In this document: in pieces, positions 31,667 to 42,909 of the stretch
Layout of the letters: each line of letters starts with the position of its first letter
How positions within the stretch are numbered: position 1 is the first letter of the stretch
From: Glandiceps talaboti
Lineage: Eukaryota; Hemichordata; Enteropneusta; Spengelidae
Reading direction: 5' to 3'
Assembly: GCF_964340395.1 (NCBI RefSeq)
Contig: NC_135565.1
Span: forward strand, 21,390,709-21,454,708
Length of the DNA stretch: 64,000 nt
The notes under the pieces: generated by a model
The model's input: the letters and a program-made list of their open reading frames with translations, nothing else
Told to the model about the DNA's origin: nothing
Database searches by the model: none
Translations under genes and position numbers: made by a program

Positions 31667-34600
31667 GTAAGCCAGTCATTTAATTATTCTTTTTTGAATG
31701 TCTCACAGCCTGATTTTCAAATTTGAGAAGTTTACAACCATTGCATCTTGTATGTATGATAAGTGATAAGACTCTCATTTCACAATTTTGGCAAATGTTT
31801 GAAGTTATTGTTTAAAAATGCTACTGAAATTTCATTCACTCACTCACTCACTCACTCACGCACTCACTCACTCACTCACTCACTCACTCACTCACTCATT
31901 CATTCATCCATCCATCCATCATCCACCCTTCCATCCATCCATCCATTCATTCATTCATTCATTCATTCATTCATTCGTTCATTCATTCATTCATGCATTC
32001 GTTTGTTTATTCTACCATCCATCCATCCATCCACCCATCCACCCACCCACCCATCCATCCATCCATCCATCCATCCAAGTGATATTTGCTGAAAGTCATG
32101 TGCTACTACATATGTCAGTATGCAATGTGCAAGTGAATGGGATTCAGTGATTATTTTGAAGAAAATCAAGCAAGTCAAAACATTTCAAATAAAAAACAAA
32201 ACAAACAACTATAAAGCATTTAATTTTATTTTTGATCCTTTTTAACTACTTTCTTTGGACTTGTTCAGCTTCTACAGGTCCAGCAGCTTTGTTTGTTAGT
32301 TCAAGATGGACTACAACTGTGGATAGACTTTCTCTCATCAATGCATCACTTGCTGCATCACTTGCCAAAGAAGAAATCCCAACATACTGCACAACACTAG
32401 AAGTCAAAGCTGAATCATTCAGTGTTGATAAAGACACAGGTGTCACACTTGTCAGTGCCCTTGAAGACAAAGTGAGACTGTTGTCAAATAAGGATCCATC
32501 CTCTGATTGGTTGATTGGCAGCCATAGAAGTCTCTATCCTGATATGTACACAATTCCTGGAGTTGATATTGTGGTTGGACACATGGCATTGGGAGATGAC
32601 AATGGACTAATTAATGCTGCTTTAACAATGAAAGATGATATCGGAGGTCCTGGTGCTAACTTATTCCTTTTCAATCACGGAATACCTGAAGATATTGGTG
32701 ACAATGATTTGGAGGCACTAGCTCTTGATGCAGCAAAGGAAGCCAAAGTTGTTTGGTCCATTGGTCCCTATGTGTATGATCACTTTGAAAGCAAATACAA
32801 AGCTCTGCATCCTCATCCTACACACTACTGTTACTACCCAGCATTGAATGAACAATTCACCAAGATGATGGTACAGCCTTTCCATATTGGTAAACAACAG
32901 ATTCTAACAATGTGTGATGTCAAGTCAGAGAAAGACTTTGAGCGATATTATGAGATTGCTGTAGCCATTGGTAAAGTTGCAGAAAGCTTTAAGGGTCTCC
33001 ATGAGATCATACCAGGGTGGAAACTGTATGGAGTTAATGATGATGTCAATCAAAAATTTAGACAATATCTGGAAAACAACTCAAAGTGTGGTCATCTCCG
33101 TATCTCCATTGTTGGTGGTGTTGAGTTACAAGAACTACTAATTGCAGTGAAACAGAGTGTGCTATTGGTTGCTCCAGAGAAGAAAGACCCATTCAACTTT
33201 CCTGCCTTCCTAGCTATGCAAGTTGGTCTGCCAGTACTAATTCCAGGTTTTTCCGGACTTGCCAGAGCCTTGAAAGCACTTTTTCCATCAGATGACTATG
33301 ACTCTTTTTTCAGTGTAGACACTGGACTACATGACTTTACAGTTGATGTTGACAGTAATACATGGAAGGATAAAATTACTGAGAGGCTCCAGAGAAATGG
33401 TATTGCATTCAAGAAATCTGGCCAGCTGAAGGATGCACTCATGGAACATGAACAATTCAAGGAAAGCCTGGCTGAATTTATTTGGGAAGCAAAAGTTGTA
33501 CTTGATTGCGGGTATGAAGCAACAAGTAGGTAATATATAAAATAGAACTATGCATGAATTAATGCAACTGTATGTACATGTCTGTCATCTCATGATCTCA
33601 AAACTTAGTTCAAAGTGTCAAATATAGACAGTATCATTTTTAAAACAACATATACAGACTATTATTATGATTATTATAATTTATTTAGGCTAAATAAATT
33701 TAAAAAATATGCATATATTATTTGTTGATACTTAAGATAATGAGATAGTATTCATCTTTTTTGATAGATATGTTTTAATTGAATGACATTATCAGGTTGT
33801 CATAGAAAATCCTTCATTGCAAGCTACTGGCATATTTTTTGCATTTTACATGATGGAAAATCTTGTGCATTATGGACGGAGTTGTAAAGATCGCTTGTGG
33901 TTTTACGGTGATCAGAAAGTCAGATGTAATTCTTTATGCCAAATACAAGCCAAGTTCATCACATTCAAACTGAAAATATAGGAAATTTATTTTCTGATCA
34001 TTCTACAACATGACAGTGCACACGTACTACACCATTGGTTGTGACATGCTTGAGACTGGTCACAGTGTATTAAATGCATGTCATTACAGTATATTTTTCT
34101 TAGATTTTTTTTACTTGAGATATAAAGGACACAGTGTATTTTAAGCATGATAATAAATAAATGTGTTTTGTAAGCCAATCTTTGAACTTGTAAAAAAGTT
34201 ATTGTAAATTCTTTTTGAGTTCTAAAGAAGAAGATTACATGTACTACCGGTATAGCTCATGAGGTGATGTGATGAATGACTCAATATTTACTTTCTCTTT
34301 TAGCTGAGATGCTATTACAACCAGAAACAAATGCAAGTAACAGGACACCAACACAAGTCAGGACTTCATCAGAACCATTCGTTAAACAAGCCATAGTGGT
34401 TTCCACACAAAGGCGTAGTTCAGCTAGTCCTACAGTTGGTGTCCCTTATAGGAGAAATAGATCATCCGTTAGTGAGAGTGATGGTAGCACGGAATCATCA
34501 GCTGCAATTCTAGATGGGAGAAGACCAAGCAGTGTACCATCATCACACAGTATGGGGTCTCTAGCATCTGTTTGTGAATCAATGGAAACTGAGGACTCTG

Positions 34601-34818
34601 AACCTTCCACACCCATGGATACAGATCAGGTACAGTTTAGCCTTCATCTTTGCATTAAAGGAAAAGTCCAGTCAGATTTGTTTCTGCCTTCAGCACTTGC
34701 ATTGATTACAGTTATCATGTTATATTCATATATATCATATATTCTGCCATTTTATTTTGCACAATGGAACTCAGGTTCAGTAGTGATACAGGCATGGTAA
34801 AGTGGCTGGCCATCTGTG

Positions 34819-34895
<77 letters not shown>

Positions 34896-37800
34896 AACTT
34901 AAAATCAAAAACAGCTGTAGTGTAAATAACTTAAAATCAAAAACAGCTGTACCTATTGCCTTGGTATTTGATGGGATATTACTTTGGGTGTAAATATAGA
35001 GCAATTGTTGTTACTTAAAATAGAATTGTACCATCGTAGGCAATAAATTATGAAAATAACAACCATTCAATTTCTTGGTTGATAGAATAACATGCATAAC
35101 TATATATAGATGTGCATGAGAATAAATTTACTGTTCTATTTTAACTCTCTAGCATGAGGTAAAATTTTATTAGAAGTACTAAGATTTTGATGACACTAAT
35201 CTTGTCAATAAATATCATGACAATGTTACTGGTGATATTGATGGTAGTTATTGTTAGAATGCATATAGGCATGGGTATATGATAATTATTTTTGGACATA
35301 CATGCATGCACTGATTAAGTTTATCTTCTTATGTTTACTAGATACCAATGATATATTCTAAAGATGAACAGTTTGAAAGAGACACTAAAGAAGCCTTAGA
35401 ACTAAGCCGAAAGGTATATGGACGTAACGTTTTTCCTTTAATTCATAAAATCAAGCCATTTCTTGCCTACCACACACTTTGTAGTATAAAATATGACCTG
35501 CCAATTTCCTTTTAAATTATTAAAATCATGTTCAAGTTCAAGAAATATGCCCAAGGATTACTTTTGTTTTACTGAATGGCAGCCATATTTGGAGTAACAA
35601 ATCGATATAATTGCATAACTAAAAAACTTCAATACACTGAGATGCCATTAAAGTGTCTAACCCACATAATCACATACAAGTTTTCAGGTAACAGCATGCC
35701 ACCTTTTGCTTTGACCTCAGGGTCAATTATCAAAATCAAACTGTGTCTTGCATATTCCAGACAGACAGACAGTCTGTAGTATTTATTGTGTGGCTAATTT
35801 CTTTTAAATTCATGTTTAAAGATAATACAGCACAAGAGATACATCTGCATTATTTTTAGTGCTTACATCACTTTGTACTGAATGGTGGCCATTTTTGTAG
35901 TGAAATTATTATTTACCACATAACTGAAAAACTTTAATACATAGAGACCTAGACCTTCGACCTTCAGGGTCAATTATTGAATTTTAACCATTTCCTGTAT
36001 ATCATAGACATTTATTAGTATTTATTTTTTTGCCACTAAATTGTTTCATTATTCAGTCACATAGAAGTAAAGTATGTTAGGGGAACTGTGTCTTTGACAA
36101 AGACTTGTTTAAGAATTGAATAATTTTTATATTTATTTATACAGGAATCCCAATCAGATTTTGAACTGCCACAGTATCCTCATAGTATTGTATGGTGTGA
36201 AAGACTGAGGGAACTGATTGATTTAAATGAGAAGTTTATCAGCATCGGAAATATCAAAATATGTGAAACAGATGAAAAATTCAAAATAGCTACAGGGTAA
36301 GAGCCATAAGTATAATATGCAGTGTAACACATCATGTTCATACAGCCTTCAGTGATTGGCTTAGATCATGTCACATGATATGGAATATTGACCCATAGTG
36401 ACCTCAATTTGCATATAGGGACACAAGTTGCAAGGGCACTATCTACAATATCATCATGAGGCAACTGGTCACAAGTGAATCTACCCTGCGCAGGCTTATG
36501 GGCTTTGCCTAGTTATGATATTTTAAGAATAACAATTAAGTCTTGTGACTGGACTAAGTCATTGAATTGTGTTTGCACTGTACATGACATTTAATAAATC
36601 ATGAACATTAAATATTTTTCATATACTAAGTCAACTTGACCCCAAATGTACCACATGATTACTTGTCAGTATGCAAGTTAAAGTTTTCTTCTGTTCTCAG
36701 GTGTGAAGGTACTAAAGTTTATCTTGGTATTGACGTTTACACCGGACAAGAAGTAGCAGTGAAGAGAGTTAATAAAGGTGATAAAACAGATGCCTTTATC
36801 ATAGAAGAAGAAAAAGTTGTGAAATCATTAAGTGGTGACAATATCGTTCGTTATTCTGTAAGTATTTTTCTTGTAAACCATCTCAAGTTGAGTATTCACT
36901 AAAAGTTATAATTTCAAAAAATAGATAAAAAAATATATTTCAAAAAGATAAACAGTAGATACTAATTAATTTTGTTTAGAAACATTGTTCATAATTATAA
37001 TAATGAATGATAACTTGAGATAATTACATGTACTTTTACAACTAGTATTTATTGATTTTCATGTCATTGAAAATGTCCGTACAAATGATTGTTCCTACAA
37101 AATCTGCAATCAGTCAGAATCAAATAATTCATTCAGGATGAAATCATGTATTTGGGCTAAAATGAATGCTAAATGATTTATTTTATGTGTGGTACATTGT
37201 GTATTCATATTTGTTCGTATAATAATTATGGCCACTGCAGTGGGACATGCAATCATGAATGTATGATAAAAATGCAAAATTTGTGGTCAGTTTGATAGAA
37301 ATGCTAACACAGACAGACAAACGCACACATATGTTTTTACCTGCATTAGATTGTCATTCTTTATGAAAGTTTGATGACCTTTTGTGAATACCCAAATGTT
37401 TTAGGCAAGAGCAGTGTTCCTAGAGCAGGCCCTAACTTTCATTGTGTTATCATTGTAATTCATGAAAACAACTGAAGTATATAAAGTGTTGCAGATAACA
37501 AACATTTCTCTCTTATCAGCATGTAATTCACACAGACCAGTATGTGTACATTATCATGGAGCTCTGTGAGAAGACACTTGGTAACTACATCCAAGAACTG
37601 AAATCTGACAAAGACAAGCTGCAGGAAATATCCAAACAATTGGTGATAGATGTGTTGAAGGGACTGAGAACTCTACATCATAATAACCCAAAGATCTTAC
37701 ACAGAGATTTGAAAGTAAATATTTACTATAACAATTACATAATTTGTAGTTTAACCATAAATTTGTACCAATTAAGGAATACACAGTGATTGTATAAATA

Positions 37801-40800
37801 GACTCAGAATTTCACATTCTGATAATGCATCTTGTAAATACCAAAAGGTTTTCTTCTGTCCTTACAGAACGCATTCACTTTAAATCTGTTATCTTTCAGC
37901 CAGCCAATGTGTTGATAGATATCAAAGGAACTGCCAAGTTGACTGACTTTGGGATAAGTCGATGTATTAATCCTGACCAAAGTACATGCCTAACAGGAGC
38001 TTCAGGTAACTAAAGAATCTTTGGTATGGTGTCCAGTTTCCAATCACTTTAATATTCAAAGTCAGTCAATTAAGTAGGATAAATTTTTCAAATTAAATTA
38101 ATTGGCAAACAGACATAACAGTCACACAATCAAAAAGTTAAACTTAAAAATTATGCTACAGTCAGTTATTTTTATGACAAGTTATATTAACTGAACTCTC
38201 ATTATGCAGCTTTATGCCATACATGTACATGTAAGGTGCAGCAAATATTAACACTCTGTGTTGTAGGGTATATCTTTTTCCACGTCAATTATGCACACAA
38301 AAATGAACAAAATATCCTAAAACATAACAATCAACAAAAATTTAACAATTTTCTTTTGAATAAGAAATGGCTCCTCCTTTATAAAATGAACAGTTCATTT
38401 TGTTACAACTACTGAAGAGTGACTACCATCAATTTTGTAGGAACACTAATGTGGCAACCTAGAGAAGTGCTTCTTGGCCCAAGTAATCAAAATGGGTCTG
38501 ATAGTGACAGTGACAATGACAGTGATGATGACATGGAAGAGGAAAGGGATAACTCCATGGAAGAATCTGGAATTGCTACTAGTGAAAAGAAGACAGTCAT
38601 CGAGTACAGTTCTCGCAGTGACATTCAGGTTAGCATAAAAAATGGTACATTGGAGTTGACCTGGGAACCAAAGAAATATTAGAATAAAATATTGCAAGTG
38701 GTGGTAGCAGCTAGAAAGAAGTTAAATGAAGGTTAAATATACAATTGTGTGATTGTATTCAATGTAAAGTTGCCATTGGGAGGTATTAATTTAGGTGCAC
38801 CATATTGAATATTAGATATTAATTTTAATATTGAATATTAGGTCCTTCAAAGCACAGAGAGGAAAATTTTAAAACCATAACCACACCCTTAGCAACATTT
38901 AACTACTTCTAGTGTGCTTTGGGACAGAATGTGCCAATTATGGTAAATTTCAATATTTAAAATCCTAGCAACCATGACACTGGCCAGTGTAACCACCACT
39001 TCATTCAGTTTTGCCCCCCTTAAAGTAACACCACCTGTTGTGTTGCAATTGGATTGGCACTATTGTGTTGGAAATTAAAAGTCAGACAGTACTTTTCTAT
39101 TACGAAATATTTATCCTTATAATACTATAGGTTGCTGGAATGTTAATGGCATTTATACTAAGTGGAGGCTATCATCCATTTGGAAGTTTGAAATATACAA
39201 TGGCATTGAGTCAGTGTATATGTAAAGGCACTATCCATAACAAAAACATCAATAAAATTCCTAACCATTCTGCCAGACATTTGGTTAGACAAATGCTACT
39301 CGAGGAACGACATGACAGACCATCGATAGGTGAAGTATTGAGGTAAAATTAATATATACATTCTAAGTTTTCTTAATCCGAATAAATGGTTGTCTTTTAA
39401 CATGCAGTCCTTTGAAGGTTAATTTGACTTTTATTTAACAAAGAAGAAACTGTGGGTCATCATATAAAGTGTGTATGTATCATGTAATTCATAAAGAAGC
39501 TTGAAACTATAGGTTGTGATTAATTTCAAATTATAGTCTGTAGGGCTACAACACTATTTTTGCTATTTTTTTAAAAAAGAAAGTAGTTTGACATACAGTG
39601 GTAATGTAAGTTTTCAATTCATTATTTGGTATCACAATGTTGAAATTCACATATATTAATAAAAAGCAAATATTAGTACTTTGACTTATACTTTGCAGAC
39701 ACAAATTTATTGTATGCACAACTGATCACAAAATGTGCAATGAAGGTATATGGCATAGTTTATATAAATCATGCAAATCATACCTTGTATGTAGGAATGG
39801 TAGATAGTTTGGAAATTTATTGAATTTTGGAAAATCTGTGAGTGAGAAATGAAATGAAGTGTTGAGCAATTTAAATAGATTTTCAAGGTTAAACAAAATA
39901 TTTTGAAATCTCCAACATTACCTTGACAAAATATGGCTGCATATCTAAAATTCATTCGTAACTTTCAAAATTAATATCACAAACTTTTTTATTAAAGTAA
40001 TGAATAGGAGATCACCCCTAACTAAATATTTTTCTTATGTTTACAGACATCCTTACTTCTGGGAGGAGACAAGTTGTTGTAGATTTCTGCAAGCAGTTTG
40101 TAAGGAAATAAATCTGTGAGTAAAATGTGTGCAAGACATTATCATTGAGTCTTAAATTGTTTTCTGTCCTTGTTTTTTTGGTATATTGTATATTGATAAA
40201 TATAGCTCATTCCACAATGCTCTTCAGTATTATTGGAAGTTTTATTGAGATGACATGGATAGATCAAATGGTTTATTTTCTCAGCCTCTCCCATGAATAT
40301 AAGTTTGAATTATGTAATATTTCATGCACTGAAAGAATAATCTTTCCAGAAATATTTCTTTTGTTATAGATTCAGAAACAAAACACAACTTCCATTTCTA
40401 TTATGATATGTCCATTTCTATTATGATATATGGCATATATACTGGGTATTTGCATGAGTGCTTGCAGTGTTCTCTGAGGCAGTGCTTTCACAAGTATAGT
40501 GAGTGAATGTGCAGGCACGAGTGCAAATACCCACAAGTACCCATACTGGCACTAACGTGGCATGGGGTTATTGCTTACGTTTATCTGAAACAACAAATTT
40601 CCATAAAAAGGACACTGTGCAATCACAAGCTTTTGTGTAGAATGAATGATTGCATCCTTATTTGCATATCATTTACATACAGGTATGAAATAATGTTCTT
40701 AGTATTGCACTGTGCAGTGCAAATACCACTAGTATGCTAGTATGTATGTGCACCAGTGCAAATAATCTCTGGTACATATACTAGTATACATGTATGTATG

Positions 40801-41806
40801 TGCGTGCACCAGTGCAAGTAACCTCTGGTACATACCTACTAGTACATGTGTGTGTGTGCACCAGTGCAAGTAATCTCGTGTATTATGTAATAATAATAGA
40901 TTGGATAAAAGATCATGTGTCATAATGTGTATGCATCAAAATAATAAATTAATCATATGTTGTACAAGTCATTGTAAGTTTGTAATTTCAAGTTTAGAAC
41001 ACATTTCAAGCAGTGAACAATAAGTGATATTCCACAAATTCAATATCTTGTTTCTAAAGAAACTTTTCACATCATTTTGTGGTTTCAAGGGACTCTTCCA
41101 ATGCGGTTGCTAAGCAACTCCAGGGTGAAGCAGAGAAAATAGACTGTAAAGATTTGGTATGTAAACAATACTTTCAATCACAGATATCAGAAGTTCTTAA
41201 GTAGAAATTTTGGGAAGTAGGAATAGAAGTAACTCTTTTAAAGTGTGAGTGCAAAATGCAATTAATAGGGAACTTGCAATCCAGACAAAGCATGCTCAGA
41301 TGCAAAGGACTATGGGATTATGTGAGGTTATCGTAATACCTAATCTGGAGCTACCGATAAAATAAACCTCCCACAATGGTCAGGATAACTATGAATTGAT
41401 TATTTGTGGTTACAAACAATGTATCAACATTGTTTATAATGCTAATTAATGAGTATTTATTACCACATTTCCCATGATTCAACATGGAGGGTTCGCAAGT
41501 TCCCTATTAGTCAGTGTTTCAACCATTCAGGATTCCTCACCCTAAGCAAAAACACTTTTAAAATCTCAATATTATAAACCATTGATTAAACAGTAGCTGT
41601 ATGTGAAAAGATCTGTTTTTAAAAATGCAATTTTCCTTTTTAATCAGGTAATGACCATGAACAATCCAGAAAGTGATGTGTTAACCAGGTATCCTGAGTT
41701 GATACCCAGTATCTATGATGTTATACTACAGAGTAACAAGAGAGGAGATGATAACTGGACACTCAGAGAGAATATTAAACCATTCTTTACTGATGATGTC
41801 ATTTAG
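31645..41806 (+). CDS. gene A: GT-B-like domain / UIM-like / IRE1-like kinase / KEN fusion protein
   Basis: Thirteen exons: 31645-31666, 32269-33525, 34304-34629, 35342-35413, 36145-36296, 36701-36857, 37520-37714, 37900-38005, 38441-38628, 39131-39342, 40047-40115, 41090-41156 and 41648-41806. They sum to 2,982 bp, an exact multiple of three (993 aa), with all 12 joins in phase. Layout: GT-B glycosyltransferase-like domain about 10-420, Ser/Thr/Pro-rich linker 427-535, UIM-like helix 536-559, pre-kinase segment 560-609, protein kinase 610-895, shortened KEN domain 896-993. No signal peptide or membrane span is seen, so it is probably cytosolic, unlike IRE1. Kinase and KEN resemble IRE1 and RNase L. 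I know of no named gene with this order. The start ATG is inferred from a small exon that is also present in gene B. Confidence 0.82.
31833..32077. repeat. (CACT)n/(CATT)n/(CATC)n array
   Basis: Tetranucleotide blocks over about 245 bp in the first intron of gene A. Confidence 0.96.
32269..33525 (+). CDS. gene A exon 2: GT-B (GT4-like) glycosyltransferase-like domain
   Basis: One 1,257-bp exon for about 419 residues. The N half has [20 protein letters not shown] and [10 protein letters not shown], then [12 protein letters not shown] and [13 protein letters not shown], typical of the acceptor half of GT4-type proteins. The C half has [40 protein letters not shown] and [16 protein letters not shown], the nucleotide-sugar half. 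Where active GT4 enzymes have E-x7-E, this has DPFNFPAFL, so both glutamates are lost. It probably binds a ligand or acts as a scaffold rather than transferring sugar (inference). Donor acaa|gtaggt, not the next GT, keeps the frame into 34304. Such domains have, as I recall, been reported with NACHT proteins in corals. Confidence 0.75.
34304..35413 (+). CDS. gene A exons 3-4: Ser-rich linker and UIM-like helix
   Basis: Exon 34304-34629 codes for a low-complexity Ser/Thr/Pro segment (for example [31 protein letters not shown]), likely disordered and phosphorylated. Exon 35342-35413 (24 codons, phase 0-0) reads [18 protein letters not shown]. Acidic residues, then A-L-x-L-S, fit a ubiquitin-interacting motif, although the usual leucine three residues before the Ala is Thr. 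Gene B lacks this exon, and its flanking phases (0-0) allow a clean skip. Confidence 0.6.
34816..34891. repeat. (GT)n microsatellite
   Basis: Imperfect GT run. It is followed at 34888-34949 by a 31-bp unit (gtgtaaataacttaaaatca...) present twice in tandem. Confidence 0.95.
36145..39342 (+). CDS. gene A exons 5-10: IRE1-like protein kinase domain
   Basis: Exons 36145-36296, 36701-36857, 37520-37714, 37900-38005, 38441-38628 and 39131-39342. Kinase motifs in order: glycine loop [12 protein letters not shown], catalytic Lys in EVAVKRV, hinge VYIIMELC, catalytic loop ILHRDLK-PANVLI, and TDFGISR. The APE position is QPREVL, followed by an unusual insert rich in Asp/Ser ([16 protein letters not shown]), then SRSDIQVAG and C-lobe text LSGGYHPFG and DRPSIGEVL. 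All residues needed for phosphotransfer are present, so an active Ser/Thr kinase is expected. The G-x-x-G-T-x-V-Y loop and its direct join to HPYFW place it with IRE1 and RNase L rather than other kinases. Confidence 0.88.
40047..41806 (+). CDS. gene A exons 11-13: shortened KEN domain
   Basis: Exons 40047-40115 ([20 protein letters not shown]), 41090-41156 ([19 protein letters not shown]) and 41648-41806 ([17 protein letters not shown] ... [10 protein letters not shown], stop). HP-F/Y-F-W followed by F-L-Q-x-V and the closing F/Y-P-x-L-x-x-x-Y-x-x-x is the IRE1/RNase L KEN order. The central helix (D-L-L-x-x-I/M, with the RNase residues) is missing: gene B has it in a separate 110-bp exon, but none was found between 41156 and 41648 here. 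That intron contains a MITE. RNase activity is unlikely. Confidence 0.8.
40735..40900. repeat. tandem repeat of about 61 bp, about three copies
   Basis: gcaccagtgcaaataatctctggtacata recurs with small changes near 40750, 40806 and 40858, each with CATG/TGTG-rich spacers. It lies in a KEN intron. Confidence 0.85.
41268..41510 (+). mobile_element. MITE, family 3, copy 2
   Basis: Bounded by agggaacttgcaatccagac and its near-inverse ggttcgcaagttccctatta. The interior ctaatctggagctaccgata and catgctcagatgcaaaggac match the copies at 14430-14643 and 59640-59874. A duplicated TA or ATTA may flank it. It lies in the last intron of gene A, where the central KEN exon would be expected. Confidence 0.85.
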
Positions 41807-42124
41807 TGTCATGGGTAACCCCTGGCAGACACAGCTATGTTAACCAAGTATCCTAAGTTACTACCCAGTATCTATGATGTCATACTACAGAGTAACAAGA
41901 GAGGAGATGATAACTGGACACTCAGAGAGAATATTAAACCATTCTTTACTGATGATGTCATTTAGTGTCATGAGTAACCCCTGGCAGACATAGCTGTGTT
42001 AACCAAGTATCCTAAGTTACTACCCAGTATCTATGATGTCATACTACAGAGTAACAAGATAGAAGATGATAACTGGACACTCAGAGAGAATATTAAACCA
42101 TTCTTTACTGATGATGTCATTTAG
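41648..42124 (+). repeat. 159-bp tandem triplication of the terminal KEN exon of gene A
   Basis: The block ttaaccaggtatcctgagtt ... gatgtcatttag at 41681-41806 recurs at 41840-41965 and 41999-42124, a constant period of 159 bp. That is also the exon length. The two downstream copies keep an open frame ([13 protein letters not shown]) and the same stop. Their first 30 or so bases diverge from copy 1 but match each other (gtaacccctggcagacacag), with AG sites just before the repeat. Confidence 0.97.
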
Positions 42125-42351
42125 TTCAACATGTCACATGTTTACACGGCTTTGAATGCAGACTTAAATTGACTTGAACTCAACACTAAAATCTTAAGCT
42201 AATTTGTTTGGACTATGCACGAATACTAAGTGCTAATATAGATAGTAGACATACTAGGTAGACAGTCTGTCTCACCAACATACGCAGCATTCAACGAATT
42301 TATTCACATGAACTTTGAAATGAAAATTCACATGAAGCCTTGACAAGTGGG

Positions 42352-42570
42352 GCTAGGTAATCTATCAATACCGAGTAAGTCTTGAATCTGTTTACTAGCT
42401 AAGTAGACAGTGGCCAAGGGGCTAGGCATTGCATCTATCAACACCCAGTAAGTCTTGAATCTGTGTACTAGCTAAGTAGACAGTGGCCAAGGGGCTAGGT
42501 ATTGCATCTATCAACACCCAGTAAGTCTTGAATCTGTGTACTAGCTAAGTAGACAGTGGCTAAGGGGCAA
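42352..42570. repeat. 73-bp tandem repeat, three copies
   Basis: gtaagtcttgaatctgtgta begins at 42375, 42448 and 42521. It lies just downstream of gene A, probably in its 3' UTR or beyond. Confidence 0.95.
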
Positions 42571-42909
42571 CCAAAACAACCAAAACTTTTACAATAGCTT
42601 TGAACTCCATTAAACCATGCACTAGCCAAGTTGAAAAAAATGGAATATATTCTCTGGTTGTTCTACATCATGACAAAGTATGACAACATTATATATTCTG
42701 CTGTCGTTGAAATATAAGTCAAAACATGCAAACTTGCCATTATTTTCCCCAATTATTTGCAGTGTGTAAAATAACCCTCAGGTGCAATAACTAGGGACAA
42801 GTATATTTACTCAAGAAAACTTTCTGGAAATGTTATTTTTAAATACTAACTCTGTTTGAGGCTAAATATTCATGCTGCGATAACAAAATGCTGCATTTAT
42901 ACATATTGA

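Noticed and set aside
32269-33525. GT domain as bacterial contamination or recent transfer
   Set aside because: It is an exon with phase-matched introns on both sides, and gene B has the same arrangement.
33526-33531. Alternative donor acaagtag|gtaata for the gene A GT exon
   Set aside because: It would give phase 2 and an immediate TGA in the next exon; the donor four bases earlier keeps the frame open.
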